Shown in pieces: positions 39,410 through 50,296 of a stretch of 64,000 nucleotides of DNA. A program made the translations under genes and the position numbers. Position 1 is the stretch's first letter, and each line of letters begins with the position of its first letter. The stretch covers positions 62,001 through 126,000 of the forward strand of contig NZ_BCWR01000015.1 in assembly GCF_001592305.1 (NCBI RefSeq). Reading direction: 5' to 3'. Under the pieces are notes generated by a model. It did no database searches. It saw only the letters and a list, made by a program, of their open reading frames with translations, and had not been told where the DNA came from. Source of the DNA: Hydrogenophaga taeniospiralis CCUG 15921. Lineage in GTDB: Bacteria; Pseudomonadota; Gammaproteobacteria; Burkholderiales; Burkholderiaceae_C.

Positions 39410-42400
39410 ATGAATCGCAGCAAGAAGAATGACTCGCCCACGATTGCCAGTGCCGACGGCACTCCCGCCGTGGTCCTGACCCGTCGCGCATTGCTCGGAT
39501 CGGCCGGCGCCCTGGCCGGCTTGCCACTGCTGAGTGCCTGCGGTGGTGGCGGGGACAGTGGTGGGGGCGGTGTCAGCGACAAAAGTGCCATTACGACGAT
39601 GGCACCTGCTGCGGAGGGCGCCATCACCACGGAAGCCGTCAACCAGGTGAGCGCCATGACACTCGCGCAGGCCTCCGCGCGATCACTGTGGTTCGCCCGG
39701 CCTGCCGATCAATGGATCAAAGCGATGCCGATCGGCAACGGCCGCCTTGGCGCGATGATCTTCGGCGGCACCAGTGTCGACCGGGTGCAGTTCAACGAGA
39801 ACACGCTGTGGGCGAGTTCGAAGAACTACGACGGCTACGGCGGCTGGGGCTCCTACCAGAACTTTGGCGAGTTCCAGGTCGACTTTGGCACCAGCCCGAC
39901 CGGGCCGACGGGACAGCCCGGCGAGGGCATCGCCAACACGCTCGATGGCAACACGGCCACCAAGTGGTGCGTGCAGACCAACGCCGCCGTCATCCCGTGG
40001 CAGATCCAGCTGCTGCAGCCGACCGTCGTGTCCTCCTACGCGCTGACCAGCGCCAACGACGTGCCCGCGCGCGACCCGCTGGGCTGGACGCTCTCGGGCT
40101 CCGACGACGGCTTGACGTGGACCGCGCTGCACACCGTGACGCTCGCCGCGCCGTTCGAGCAGCGAGGCATGACCAAAAGCTTCTCGTTCAGCAACACCCG
40201 GGCCTGGCGCCACTACCGCTTTGACTTCCGCCACGACACCACGCAGTGGTATTTCCAGATCGCTGAGGTCCGCCTGGACGGCGCGGGGACCAACGAGCTC
40301 TCCGGCCCCTTCTTGAGCTCGCCCAGCGGCCACGGCGGTGAAGGCAACTGGTCGCCCAACGAGGAGATCTCGTCCTCGGTCGACGGCAACCCGGCCACCA
40401 AGTGGTGCATCGCCACCGCCGATGCCGAGATCCTGTGGCAGTACGACCACCGCGACGCGGTGGTCATCAACGCCTACTCGCTGACGAGCGCCAACGATGT
40501 GCCGCAGCGCGATCCCAAGGGCTGGACGCTCCAGGGCTCCGGCGACGGCGTGAAGTGGACCGACCTCGACGTGCGCCAGGCCGTGTTCATCGCGCGCAAT
40601 CAGAAGCTGGACTTCGCGTTCGCGAACTCGACCGCCTACCGCTACCACCGCTTCAAGTTCCAGCACGACCCGGCGGCCTCGCACTTCCAGATCGCCGACG
40701 TGACACTGCGCGGCAACAACGGCTTCACGACCGCCGGCCGCCCGGTGATCGCGAACTACGAGCGCCGGCTCGACACCCACCAGGGGCTGCACACGGTGGC
40801 CTTCCGCCGCGGCACCGAGACCTTCACGCGCGAGGCCTTCGCAACGCGCGCGGACGACGTGATGGCCTTCCGCTACACCGCCGTCGGCAGCGCCCGCCTG
40901 AACGGGCGCATCACGCTGAGCAGCGCGCAGGGCGCCACCACCGTCGCGCCGGAGGCCGGTCGCCTCGAGTTCCAGGGCACGATGTGGAACAGCGAGAACT
41001 ACGGAGCCTCGCTGCGTGTGCTGACCGACGGCACCCTCACCGTGGATGGCGGCAGCCTGCGCTTTGCCAACTGCACGACGCTGACCGTGCTGCTGGATGC
41101 GGCCACCGACTACAAGGCCGACTACGCGGCCAACTGGACCAGCGGCCTGAACCCGGGCCAGGTGGTGCAGGTTGCACGCAACCGCGTCAACGCTGCGGCC
41201 GCGCTGGGCTGGGACACCGTGCTCACCCGTCACCTGGCCGATTTCGCGCCGCGCATGGCGCGTGTGGACGTGAGCTGGGGCACGGATCCGACGGCCAGCG
41301 TCAAGCAGCTGCCGACCGATCTGCGCCGCAAGGCCTACGCGTCCAACCGCACCGACACGGGCCTGGAGGAGATCATGTACGACTACGGTCGCTACCTGCT
41401 CATCAGCTGCTCGCGGCCCGACGGGCTGCCCGCCAACCTGCAGGGCCTGTGGAACGACAGCAATTCGCCGGCCTGGTCGAGCGATTTCCACAACAACATC
41501 AACGTTCAGATGAACTACTGGGGTGCCGAGTCGGCCGACCTCGGAGACAGCCACCTCGCGCTGATCGGCTTCGTAAAGGCGCAGGCCGCGCCGATGCGCG
41601 TGGCCACGCAGCGCGAGTTCGGCGCGCAGACGCCGGGCTGGACGGCACGCACGATGCAGAGCCCGTTCGGCAGCAGCGCCTGGGAGTGGAACACGGTGGC
41701 CAGCGCCTGGTATTGCCAGCACGTGTGGGAACACTACGCCTTCACGCAGGACAGGGCCTACTTGCAGACCACCGCGCACCCGCTCCTCAAGGAGATCGTC
41801 GAGTTCTGGAAGTCGCTGCTGAAGGTGCGCAGCGACGGCCTGCTCGTCGCGCCGCTGGGGTTCTCGCCCGAGCAGAACCACGTGCCCCGCGAAGACGGGG
41901 TGATGTACGACCAGCAGATCATCTGGGACCTGTTCCAGAACTACATCGACGCTTCGGCGGCACTCGGGGTGAGCCCGACCGCGGCCGACGGCACCGACGT
42001 GCGCACGCTGCAGGCCAGGCTCGCGCCGAACAAGATCGGCTCGTGGGGTCAGCTGCAGGAGTGGCAGGTCGACCGCGACGACCCGAACGACACGCACCGC
42101 CACACCTCGCACCTGTTCGCGGTCTACCCCGGGCGGCAGATCACACCGGCCAAGACGCCGCAGCTGGCCGCTGCCGCGATGGTCTCGCTGAAGGCGCGCT
42201 GCAGCGACAAGGGCACGGGCTTCACGGCCGACAACGTCGTCGGAGACAGCCGCCGTTCGTGGACTTGGCCGTGGCGCGCCGCACTGTTCGCCCGTCTGGG
42301 CGATGGCATGCGCGCCGGCGAGATGGTCCGTGGCCTGCTGACGTTCAACACGCTGGACAACCTGTTCTGCGACCACCCGCCCTTTCAGATGGACGGCAAC

Positions 42401-42658
42401 TTCGGCATTACCGGCGCGGTGGGCGAAATGCTGCTGCAAAGCCACGAGGGAAAAATTGTCCTGCTGCCCGCGCTGCCGGATCGCTGGAAGGCGAAAGGCT
42501 CGTTCAGCGGTTTGCGTGCACGCGGCGGTTACCGGGTCTCGTGCAGCTGGAGCAACGGCGTGGTCACGGGCTACTCCGTCGTGGCGGATCGGGCACCTAA
42601 CCGCAACCCGGTCACGGTGCGTGTCAACGGACAGGACGTGCAGGTCACGCCCTCATGA
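39410..42658 (+). CDS. GH95-family glycoside hydrolase lipoprotein with two inserted discoidin-like domains
   Basis: 1082 residues. The N-terminus has a twin-Arg signal (LTRRALLGSAGALAG) and a lipobox (LLSAC, Cys44), so export by Tat and lipidation are likely. The GH95 N-terminal domain starts near residue 93 (LWFARPADQWIKAMPIGNGR). It is interrupted by two related F5/8C-like domains, about 165-292 and 298-436, each with a TATKWC or ATKWC motif and YALTSANDVPARDP-like sequence, then resumes. The (alpha/alpha)6 catalytic part has NINVQMNYW near 696-704, FSPEQ (Glu821, likely acid) and FQMDGNFG (Asp994, likely base with activating Asn). Known GH95 members are alpha-L-fucosidases or alpha-galactosidases. 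The ATG follows GGAGA; a GTG at 39383 is less likely. Confidence 0.9.
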   Translation: MNRSKKNDSPTIASADGTPAVVLTRRALLGSAGALAGLPLLSACGGGGDSGGGGVSDKSAITTMAPAAEGAITTEAVNQVSAMTLAQASARSLWFARPADQWIKAMPIGNGRLGAMIFGGTSVDRVQFNENTLWASSKNYDGYGGWGSYQNFGEFQVDFGTSPTGPTGQPGEGIANTLDGNTATKWCVQTNAAVIPWQIQLLQPTVVSSYALTSANDVPARDPLGWTLSGSDDGLTWTALHTVTLAAPFEQRGMTKSFSFSNTRAWRHYRFDFRHDTTQWYFQIAEVRLDGAGTNELSGPFLSSPSGHGGEGNWSPNEEISSSVDGNPATKWCIATADAEILWQYDHRDAVVINAYSLTSANDVPQRDPKGWTLQGSGDGVKWTDLDVRQAVFIARNQKLDFAFANSTAYRYHRFKFQHDPAASHFQIADVTLRGNNGFTTAGRPVIANYERRLDTHQGLHTVAFRRGTETFTREAFATRADDVMAFRYTAVGSARLNGRITLSSAQGATTVAPEAGRLEFQGTMWNSENYGASLRVLTDGTLTVDGGSLRFANCTTLTVLLDAATDYKADYAANWTSGLNPGQVVQVARNRVNAAAALGWDTVLTRHLADFAPRMARVDVSWGTDPTASVKQLPTDLRRKAYASNRTDTGLEEIMYDYGRYLLISCSRPDGLPANLQGLWNDSNSPAWSSDFHNNINVQMNYWGAESADLGDSHLALIGFVKAQAAPMRVATQREFGAQTPGWTARTMQSPFGSSAWEWNTVASAWYCQHVWEHYAFTQDRAYLQTTAHPLLKEIVEFWKSLLKVRSDGLLVAPLGFSPEQNHVPREDGVMYDQQIIWDLFQNYIDASAALGVSPTAADGTDVRTLQARLAPNKIGSWGQLQEWQVDRDDPNDTHRHTSHLFAVYPGRQITPAKTPQLAAAAMVSLKARCSDKGTGFTADNVVGDSRRSWTWPWRAALFARLGDGMRAGEMVRGLLTFNTLDNLFCDHPPFQMDGNFGITGAVGEMLLQSHEGKIVLLPALPDRWKAKGSFSGLRARGGYRVSCSWSNGVVTGYSVVADRAPNRNPVTVRVNGQDVQVTPS

Positions 42659-42815
42659 TCGAGCCGGTGGCCCTGAGGGGCCGAGACACCGGGCGGGGCC
42701 GGAGCGCGACCGGCAACGCATGAAACGATCCAGCCACAGGGCACCGCCGGGCTGGCCAGGCACCGGGCGGGAACCGGAGTGCCATCCGCGGCGAATGAAG
42801 TGGTTCAACCGGGGG

Positions 42816-42885
42816 CACCGCCGGGCCGGCTCTGCCGGACGGCCAGTGCCGCCCCCTTGGGGGGTAGCGCGAAGCGCTGCGGGGG
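42816..42885 (-). repeat. Dispersed three-hairpin repeat, copy 2 (degenerate)
   Basis: About 70 bp: CCGGC/GCCGG, CCCCC/GGGGG and GCGC..GCGC inverted segments, like copy 1 but diverged. It begins 18 bp after the stop of the DUF1566 gene on that gene's strand. A further partial stretch of similar sequence lies at about 42739-42775. Confidence 0.7.
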
Positions 42886-42903
42886 CATTCAGCTGGGGGG
42901 AGG

Positions 42904-43497
42904 CTACTCCGCCAGAGGCCGCACCAGCCGCACCAGCAGCTTGCTGCGCTTGAGCACGTCGCCTTGCGCCTCGGCGGTGGCGGTGTTCACGGCCCAGCCG
43001 TGCAGGAATTTGATCTGGTTCATGTTCTGTCCGTTCACGCCACGCTGGATGTTGTTGTAGTCGTAGGCGTTGAAGGAGCGGATGTTGATGGTGGTCGTGG
43101 CGGTCCAGCTCCAGCCTTGACCGATCGATGGCAACAGCGTCTGTCCCGTCGCGGTCGGCCGGGCGTTCTGGTAGGCCAGTTGCTGCAGCTCTTTCATGTG
43201 GGGCAGGCGCCAGGCCACGCCTTCGGCCTCCTGGCGGGCCTTGACCCGCGCCAGCGCTTCGGCGTGGCTGAGCCACAGGGCCTTGCCGGTGCAGCGCTGG
43301 CCGCTCCATTGCATGCCCTCCACGCAGCGGGGCCAAGCCACGCGGGCGCTGCGGTGGATGATCAGGCTGCCGTCCTGCGACAGGTCCCAGTCAGGGGGCC
43401 GCACCTCGTCGCTGGGGCTGGCAAAGGTCGTGGGCGACACGGCGCACAAGACCCCGAGAAGCAGGTAATCCATGGGGCGGAGTGTGTGGGTTTTCAT
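42904..43497 (-). CDS. DUF1566-domain exported protein
   Basis: 197 residues. Signal peptide LLLGVLCAVSPTTFA; mature part of the DUF1566/Lcl type with CVEGMQWSGQRCTGKA, WRLPHMKELQQLAY and a C-terminal LVRLVRPL strand. A pair of Cys (WPRCVEG and GQRCTG) may bond. Such domains are often found in surface or pilus-associated proteins; no specific role can be given. The frame is open upstream into mgtC, but Met at 43497 with its signal peptide is the clear start. Confidence 0.82.
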   Translation of the reverse strand: MKTHTLRPMDYLLLGVLCAVSPTTFASPSDEVRPPDWDLSQDGSLIIHRSARVAWPRCVEGMQWSGQRCTGKALWLSHAEALARVKARQEAEGVAWRLPHMKELQQLAYQNARPTATGQTLLPSIGQGWSWTATTTINIRSFNAYDYNNIQRGVNGQNMNQIKFLHGWAVNTATAEAQGDVLKRSKLLVRLVRPLAE

Positions 43498-43526
43498 GGC
43501 GTCTCCGCAGGTGGGTCCAGAGGGGT

Positions 43527-44273
43527 TCAGTTGCGGGCGCGGGCCACGCCCAGCAGCTCCACTTCGGGCCGGGCGCCCAACTGCTGGGCCAGCTGGGGCA
43601 GCGACCAGCAGCGGCGCCGGTCCATGGCCACCGCCACGAAGTGCCACTGGGCCAGCGCGTTTTCCACATGGATGGCGATCGACCCGGGGGCCAGTTCGTA
43701 GCCGCAGTCCCCGAGCCAGCCGGCAAGCTCGGCCTCGGTTGGTGCACGTGTGGCGCCAAAGCGCAGGGTGATGCCGATGGCGTGGCGCGAGGGCAGGTGC
43801 GACTCCAGACGCGAGCCCCACACCATCAGCACGGTGGACAGGGCTGTCAGCAGGATGGCCGCGCCATACAGGCCGACACCGACCAGCACGCCGATGGCGG
43901 ACGAGGCCCAGATGGAGGCCGCCGTGGTCAGGCCGCTGATGCTCAGGCCCTCTTTCATGATGACGCCGGCGCCCAGAAACCCGACGCCGGTGACGATGCC
44001 CTGCACCACCCGCGTGGGGTCCAGGGCTACGCCGGTCATGCCGCCGTGGCCGCCGTACCAGAAGCCCGGGTAACCGACGAAGACCGTCAGCGCGGCCGAG
44101 GCCATGCACACGATGCCGTAGGTGCGCATGCCGGCGGCGCGGCCGTGGTACGAGCGCTCGTAGCCCACCACCAGGCCCAGCAACAGGGCACCCAGCAGGT
44201 TCATGAAGACGACCAGGTTCGCCTCGACGATGGGTGCCGACCAGAACGAAGCCATCCAGTCCCACGAAAGCAT
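43527..44273 (-). CDS. mgtC: MgtC/SapB-family membrane protein
   Basis: 248 residues. Membrane helices at the N-terminus include the family motifs LGLVVGYERSYHGRAAGMRT and GVGFLGAGVIMKEG, then SGLTTAASIWASSAIGVLVG; a soluble C-terminal domain follows from about residue 165. MgtC relatives are linked to low-magnesium survival and regulation of ATP synthase. Located 29 bp upstream of the DUF1566 gene on the same strand. Confidence 0.9.
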   Translation of the reverse strand: MLSWDWMASFWSAPIVEANLVVFMNLLGALLLGLVVGYERSYHGRAAGMRTYGIVCMASAALTVFVGYPGFWYGGHGGMTGVALDPTRVVQGIVTGVGFLGAGVIMKEGLSISGLTTAASIWASSAIGVLVGVGLYGAAILLTALSTVLMVWGSRLESHLPSRHAIGITLRFGATRAPTEAELAGWLGDCGYELAPGSIAIHVENALAQWHFVAVAMDRRRCWSLPQLAQQLGARPEVELLGVARARN

Positions 44274-44394
44274 GATCCAACCCTTCCCGTGATTCGCTGG
44301 CCACCGCCGCGAGCTGCGCCGTGGCCTTGAACCTCTGTATCGACCGGGACGGGAGAAAGCTGAGCGCTGTTCGGTGCGCGGGGTGGCAGGGGGC

Positions 44395-45783
44395 CTACAG
44401 CAGCCGGGCCAGCAGCGCGCCCTCGGCCGGCGCGCCCAGGGGCACCCAGACGCGCAGCGGGCTGCCCTGGGCCACCTGCACCGGTTCGCCGTCCAGGGAG
44501 GTCATGGTGTGCAGCTGGATCACGCGGTTGCCGCCGGGGTGGATCACCTCCAGCCGGTCGCCCACGGCGAAGCGGTTCTTGGTCTCCACCTCGGCCCAGC
44601 CGTCTTCGCGCACGCGCAGCACCTCGCCCACGAACTGGCTGCGCTGGCTCTCGGAGCTGCCGCTCTGGTAGTTCTGGTAGTCCTGGCTGGGCCGGCGCTC
44701 CAGCAGGCCGCCGGTGTAGCCGCGGTTGGACAGTCCTTCGAGTTCGCGCAGCAGCTCGGGGTTGAACGGCCGGCCGGCGACCGCGTCGTCGATGGCGCGG
44801 CGGTACACCTGCGCGGTGCGCGCCACGTAGTAGTGGCTCTTGGTGCGGCCCTCGATCTTGAGCGAGTCCACGCCGATCTGCACCAGCCGGGCCACGTGCT
44901 CCACGGCGCGCAGGTCCTTGCTGTTCATGATGTAGGTGCCGTGCTCGTCTTCCATGATGGGCATGAGCTCGCCGGGACGCTCTTTCTCTTCGAGCAGCCA
45001 CACGCGGTCGGCCAGCGGGTGGCGCGTGCCGCCGCCGCAGGTGGCGGCGAACTGGCGGGCGGCGTCTTCGTCTTCCTGGGCGAAGTTGAAGTCGTTGTCC
45101 AGACGTTCTGCGGGCACAGCCTCGCCCGTGTCGCTGTCGGTGTGGGCGCCGTGGGTCTTGTATTCCCAGCGGCAGGCATTGGTGCAGGTGCCCTGGTTGG
45201 GGTCGCGGCGGTTGAAATAGCCGCTGAGCAGGCAGCGGCCCGAGTAGGCGATGCACAGCGCGCCGTGCACGAAGACTTCGATCTCGACATCGGGGCAGGC
45301 GTCGCGGATGGCGGACACCTCGTCCAGGCTGAGTTCGCGCGAGAGGATGACGCGGGCCACACCCTGGCGGTGCCAGAACTTCACCGCCGCGCTGTTGGTG
45401 GTGTTGGCCTGCACCGAGAGGTGGATCGGCACCTCGGGCCAGCGGCCGCTCTCCATCTCCTCGCGCACCAGCATGATGAGCCCGGCGTCGGCCATGATGA
45501 GCGCGTCGGGCTTGAGGGCCACCACCGGCGCCAGATCGCGGAGGTAGGTGCGCAGCTTGTCGTTGTGCGCAATCAGGTTGCTGGTGACGAAGAATTTTTT
45601 GCCGCGCGCATGCGCTTCTTCGATGCCCTGGGCGATCTGTTCCATGCGGAACTCGTTGTTGCGCGCGCGCAGGCTGTAGCGCGGCTGGCCGGCGTAGACG
45701 GCGTCGGCGCCGAAGTCGTAGGCGGCGCGCATGCGTTGCAGCGTGCCGGCGGGGAGCAGGAGTTCGGGGGCTTTGAGGTTCAC
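44395..45783 (-). CDS. trhP: tRNA hydroxylation protein P (U32 peptidase-family, YegQ)
   Basis: 462 residues, strongly like E. coli YegQ/TrhP, which is needed for prephenate-dependent 5-hydroxyuridine formation at tRNA position 34. Start PELLLPAGTLQRMRAAYDFG, then DAVYAGQPRYSLRARNNEF, PIHLSVQANTTNSAAVKFW and the Cys-rich segment GALCIAYSGRCLLSGYFNRR followed by GTCTNACRWEY, a likely metal or cluster site; SLKIEGRTKSHYYV is the U32 signature. The start is GTG at 45783, where similarity begins. The frame stays open far upstream antisense to the PBP1A gene, which I ignore. Confidence 0.94.
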   Translation of the reverse strand: MNLKAPELLLPAGTLQRMRAAYDFGADAVYAGQPRYSLRARNNEFRMEQIAQGIEEAHARGKKFFVTSNLIAHNDKLRTYLRDLAPVVALKPDALIMADAGLIMLVREEMESGRWPEVPIHLSVQANTTNSAAVKFWHRQGVARVILSRELSLDEVSAIRDACPDVEIEVFVHGALCIAYSGRCLLSGYFNRRDPNQGTCTNACRWEYKTHGAHTDSDTGEAVPAERLDNDFNFAQEDEDAARQFAATCGGGTRHPLADRVWLLEEKERPGELMPIMEDEHGTYIMNSKDLRAVEHVARLVQIGVDSLKIEGRTKSHYYVARTAQVYRRAIDDAVAGRPFNPELLRELEGLSNRGYTGGLLERRPSQDYQNYQSGSSESQRSQFVGEVLRVREDGWAEVETKNRFAVGDRLEVIHPGGNRVIQLHTMTSLDGEPVQVAQGSPLRVWVPLGAPAEGALLARLL

Positions 45784-45978
45784 CCCCGGATTGTCCGGCA
45801 ATCGGGGGCGGGCCCGGCGCCTGCCAGTCGCGCAGGCGGCGCGGGCCGCGCGGGCGCCGTGCCAGGGCCCAAGACAGCTTGTTACGTGTTGGGCGGGCCT
45901 GGCTGGGATAATTGCCGGCTCGATACAACCTGCGCCCAGGGTGCCTGCTCCCAGACCACCCTCCCGCGCACGAACCCC

Positions 45979-48327
45979 ATGGCATTCTCTTTTGCACCGG
46001 TGTTGCAGGCGCTGCGCCAGCACCGCCGCTGGCTGCTTCTGGCCCCGCTGGGCGCCCTGGCCGCCGGCCTGTTGGTCCTGGTGGTGAGCATTGCGGTGCT
46101 GTACCCGCAGCTGCCCGACACCAGCGGCCTGGCCAACTACCAGCCCAAACAACCCCTGCGCGTGTACACAGCCGATGGGGTGGAGATCGGCGGCTTCGGC
46201 AGCGAGCGGCGGCAGTACCTGCGCATCGGGCAGATCCCCAAGCTCATGCGCGAGAGCCTGCTGGCGGTGGAAGACACCCGCTTCTACGAACACGGCGGCA
46301 TCGACCCCAAGGGCGTGGCACGCGCGGTGGTGGCCAACCTCAGCGGTGGCCGTTCGCAGGGCGCCTCCACCATCACCCAGCAGGTCGCGCGCACCTTTTT
46401 CCTCACCAACGAGCGCACCCTCTCGCGCAAGCTCAAGGAGGCCATGCTCTCGCTGAAGATCGAAGGCGAGCTGAGCAAGGACCAGATCCTGGAGCTCTAC
46501 ATGAACCAGATCTACCTGGGCTCGCGCGCCTACGGTTTCGCCGAGGCTGCACAGACCTACTTTGGCAAGCCGCTGGACGCGCTGTCCGCCGCCGAGTGCG
46601 CCATGCTGGCCGGCCTGCCGCAAAGCCCGGCCACCGTGAACCCGATCAAGAGCCCCGCGCGGGCCCGGGCGCGCCAGCTGGTGGCGCTCTCGCGCATGCA
46701 CACCGTGGGCGTGATCGACCAGGTCACCTACGAGGCCGCCAAAAGCGAAGAGCTGGTGGTGCGCAACCCGGGCGACACCGAACTGCACGCCGAGCACGTG
46801 GCCGAGGCGGCGCGCCAGCAGGTGTTTGCCCAGTACGGGGAAGCCGCCTACACCTCGGGCATGAAAGTCGTGACTACCCTGGACTCGCGCGAGCAAAAAG
46901 CGGCCTGGCAGGCGGTGCGCAAGACCCTGATCGACCGCGAGCTGCGCCTGGCCTGGCGCGGCCCCGAGGCCCACGAAGCGCTGGACACTGACACCCCCCT
47001 GGACGACCCGGCCGTGAGCCAGAAGCTGGCCGACCACAGCGACGACGAGACGCTGCGCGTGGCCCTGGTGGGCAGCGCCAGCCCCAAGGAAGTCACCGCC
47101 GTGCTGTCCTCGGGCGAGGTCGTGAGCATCCGCGGCAAGGGGCTGCGCCAGGCGCGCCCCGGGCTGGCCAAGGGCGCGGCCAAGGCGCTGCGCATCGAAC
47201 GCGGTTCGGTGGTGCGCCTGGTGCGCCAGAGCGACGACTGGGTCATCACCCAATGGCCGCAGGCCGAGGGCGCGCTGGTGGCGCTGGACCCGCACGACGG
47301 CCGGGTGCGTGCCCTGGTGGGGGGCTTTGATTTCCAGCGCAACCAGTTCAACCACGTCACGCAGGGCTGGCGCCAGCCGGGCTCCGCCTACAAGCCCTTC
47401 CTGTACTCGGCGGCGCTGGAAAACGGCGTGATGCCGCAGACCCTGGTCAACGACGCGCCGCTGAACGACACCGGCGCGTGGGCGCCGGCCAACTCCGATG
47501 GCAGCGCCGACGGCCCGATCCCGCTGGACGTGGCGCTGGCCCGTTCCAAGAACCTGGTCAGCATCCGCCTGGTGCAGTTGCTCGGCCCCCAGGCCGCGCG
47601 CGAATGGACCGGCCGCTTCGGCTTCGACGTGGACCGCCAGCCCGACAACCTCACCCTGGCCCTGGGCTCGGGCGCCACCACGCCCCTGCAGCTCGCCAGC
47701 GCCTACGCGGTGATCGCCAACGGGGGCCTGAAGGTCGAGCCCTTGCTGATCCAGCGCATCACCAACAGCGCCGACGAGGTGGTGTTCGAAGCGCCCGAGC
47801 CGGTGATCGACGAGTCCAAGCGCACGCTGCCCGCGCGCAACGCCTTCCTCACGGCCACCCTGCTCAACGGCGTGACCCGCAGCGGTACCGCGGCGCGGGC
47901 GCAGGCGCAACTGCGCCGCGGCGACCTGTACGGCAAGACCGGCACCACGGACAACGTGGTGGACGCCTGGTTCGCGGGCTTCCAGCCCGACCTGGTGGCC
48001 GTGGTCTGGCTGGGCTACGACACCCCGCGCAGCCTGGGCAGCCATGCCTCGGGCGCCTCGCTGGCCCTGCCGGCTTGGATCCAGTTCATGGCCACCGCGC
48101 TGCGCGGCAAACCCCAGAAGGCGCTGCTGGCACCCGAAGGGGTGGTGCAGGTGGAGGACGGCGGCTGGCGCTACGTGGAGTGGGCCGACGGGGGCTTCAT
48201 CGAGGAACTCGGCATGGACGACGAACCGATCGACCGCAACCTGATCCCGGCGCCGCCCGATCCCAACGCGCCGCCGCCCGACACCCTGGAAGACCGGTTG
48301 AAGTCTTTCATCGACCGGATGTTCTGA
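45979..48327 (+). CDS. mrcA: Penicillin-binding protein 1A, bifunctional
   Basis: 782-residue class A PBP that polymerises and cross-links peptidoglycan. N-terminal membrane anchor near residues 17-40. The glycosyltransferase domain has EDTRFYEHGGIDPKGVARA (catalytic Glu) and GASTITQQVARTFFL. The transpeptidase Ser is in GSAYKPFLYS, the second motif SKN, the third GKTGTTDN. An inserted OB-like stretch (about 280-430) lies between the two domains as in other PBP1A. The start ATG at 45979 fits the anchor; the open frame upstream is antisense to trhP. Confidence 0.95.
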   Translation: MAFSFAPVLQALRQHRRWLLLAPLGALAAGLLVLVVSIAVLYPQLPDTSGLANYQPKQPLRVYTADGVEIGGFGSERRQYLRIGQIPKLMRESLLAVEDTRFYEHGGIDPKGVARAVVANLSGGRSQGASTITQQVARTFFLTNERTLSRKLKEAMLSLKIEGELSKDQILELYMNQIYLGSRAYGFAEAAQTYFGKPLDALSAAECAMLAGLPQSPATVNPIKSPARARARQLVALSRMHTVGVIDQVTYEAAKSEELVVRNPGDTELHAEHVAEAARQQVFAQYGEAAYTSGMKVVTTLDSREQKAAWQAVRKTLIDRELRLAWRGPEAHEALDTDTPLDDPAVSQKLADHSDDETLRVALVGSASPKEVTAVLSSGEVVSIRGKGLRQARPGLAKGAAKALRIERGSVVRLVRQSDDWVITQWPQAEGALVALDPHDGRVRALVGGFDFQRNQFNHVTQGWRQPGSAYKPFLYSAALENGVMPQTLVNDAPLNDTGAWAPANSDGSADGPIPLDVALARSKNLVSIRLVQLLGPQAAREWTGRFGFDVDRQPDNLTLALGSGATTPLQLASAYAVIANGGLKVEPLLIQRITNSADEVVFEAPEPVIDESKRTLPARNAFLTATLLNGVTRSGTAARAQAQLRRGDLYGKTGTTDNVVDAWFAGFQPDLVAVVWLGYDTPRSLGSHASGASLALPAWIQFMATALRGKPQKALLAPEGVVQVEDGGWRYVEWADGGFIEELGMDDEPIDRNLIPAPPDPNAPPPDTLEDRLKSFIDRMF

Positions 48328-48355
48328 GCGGCCGATCGGCCCGCCGCACGGCCGC
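48328..48355. terminator. GC-rich hairpin between convergent mrcA and the Crp/Fnr gene
   Basis: GCGGCCG (48328-48334) pairs with CGGCCGC (48349-48355); it fills the whole space between the two stop codons. There is no T run. Possible shared 3' end. Confidence 0.4.
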
Positions 48356-50224
<1,869 letters not shown>

Positions 50225-50296
50225 TTACTGCCAGCACGGTAAAGCGCGCTGCTGACAGAATGGCTCGCAACCCACCGATACCGACAGGAGTTCTCC

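Noticed and set aside
42739-42775. Possible extra copy of the dispersed hairpin repeat
   Set aside because: Only part of the pattern is present; I mention it with copy 2 but do not count it as a separate element.
44374-48045. Open frames of over 1200 codons on both strands across trhP and mrcA
   Set aside because: Each is a real gene extended by an antisense frame that stays open because of high GC. The upstream extensions carry no domains, and conserved sequence begins at the starts I chose.
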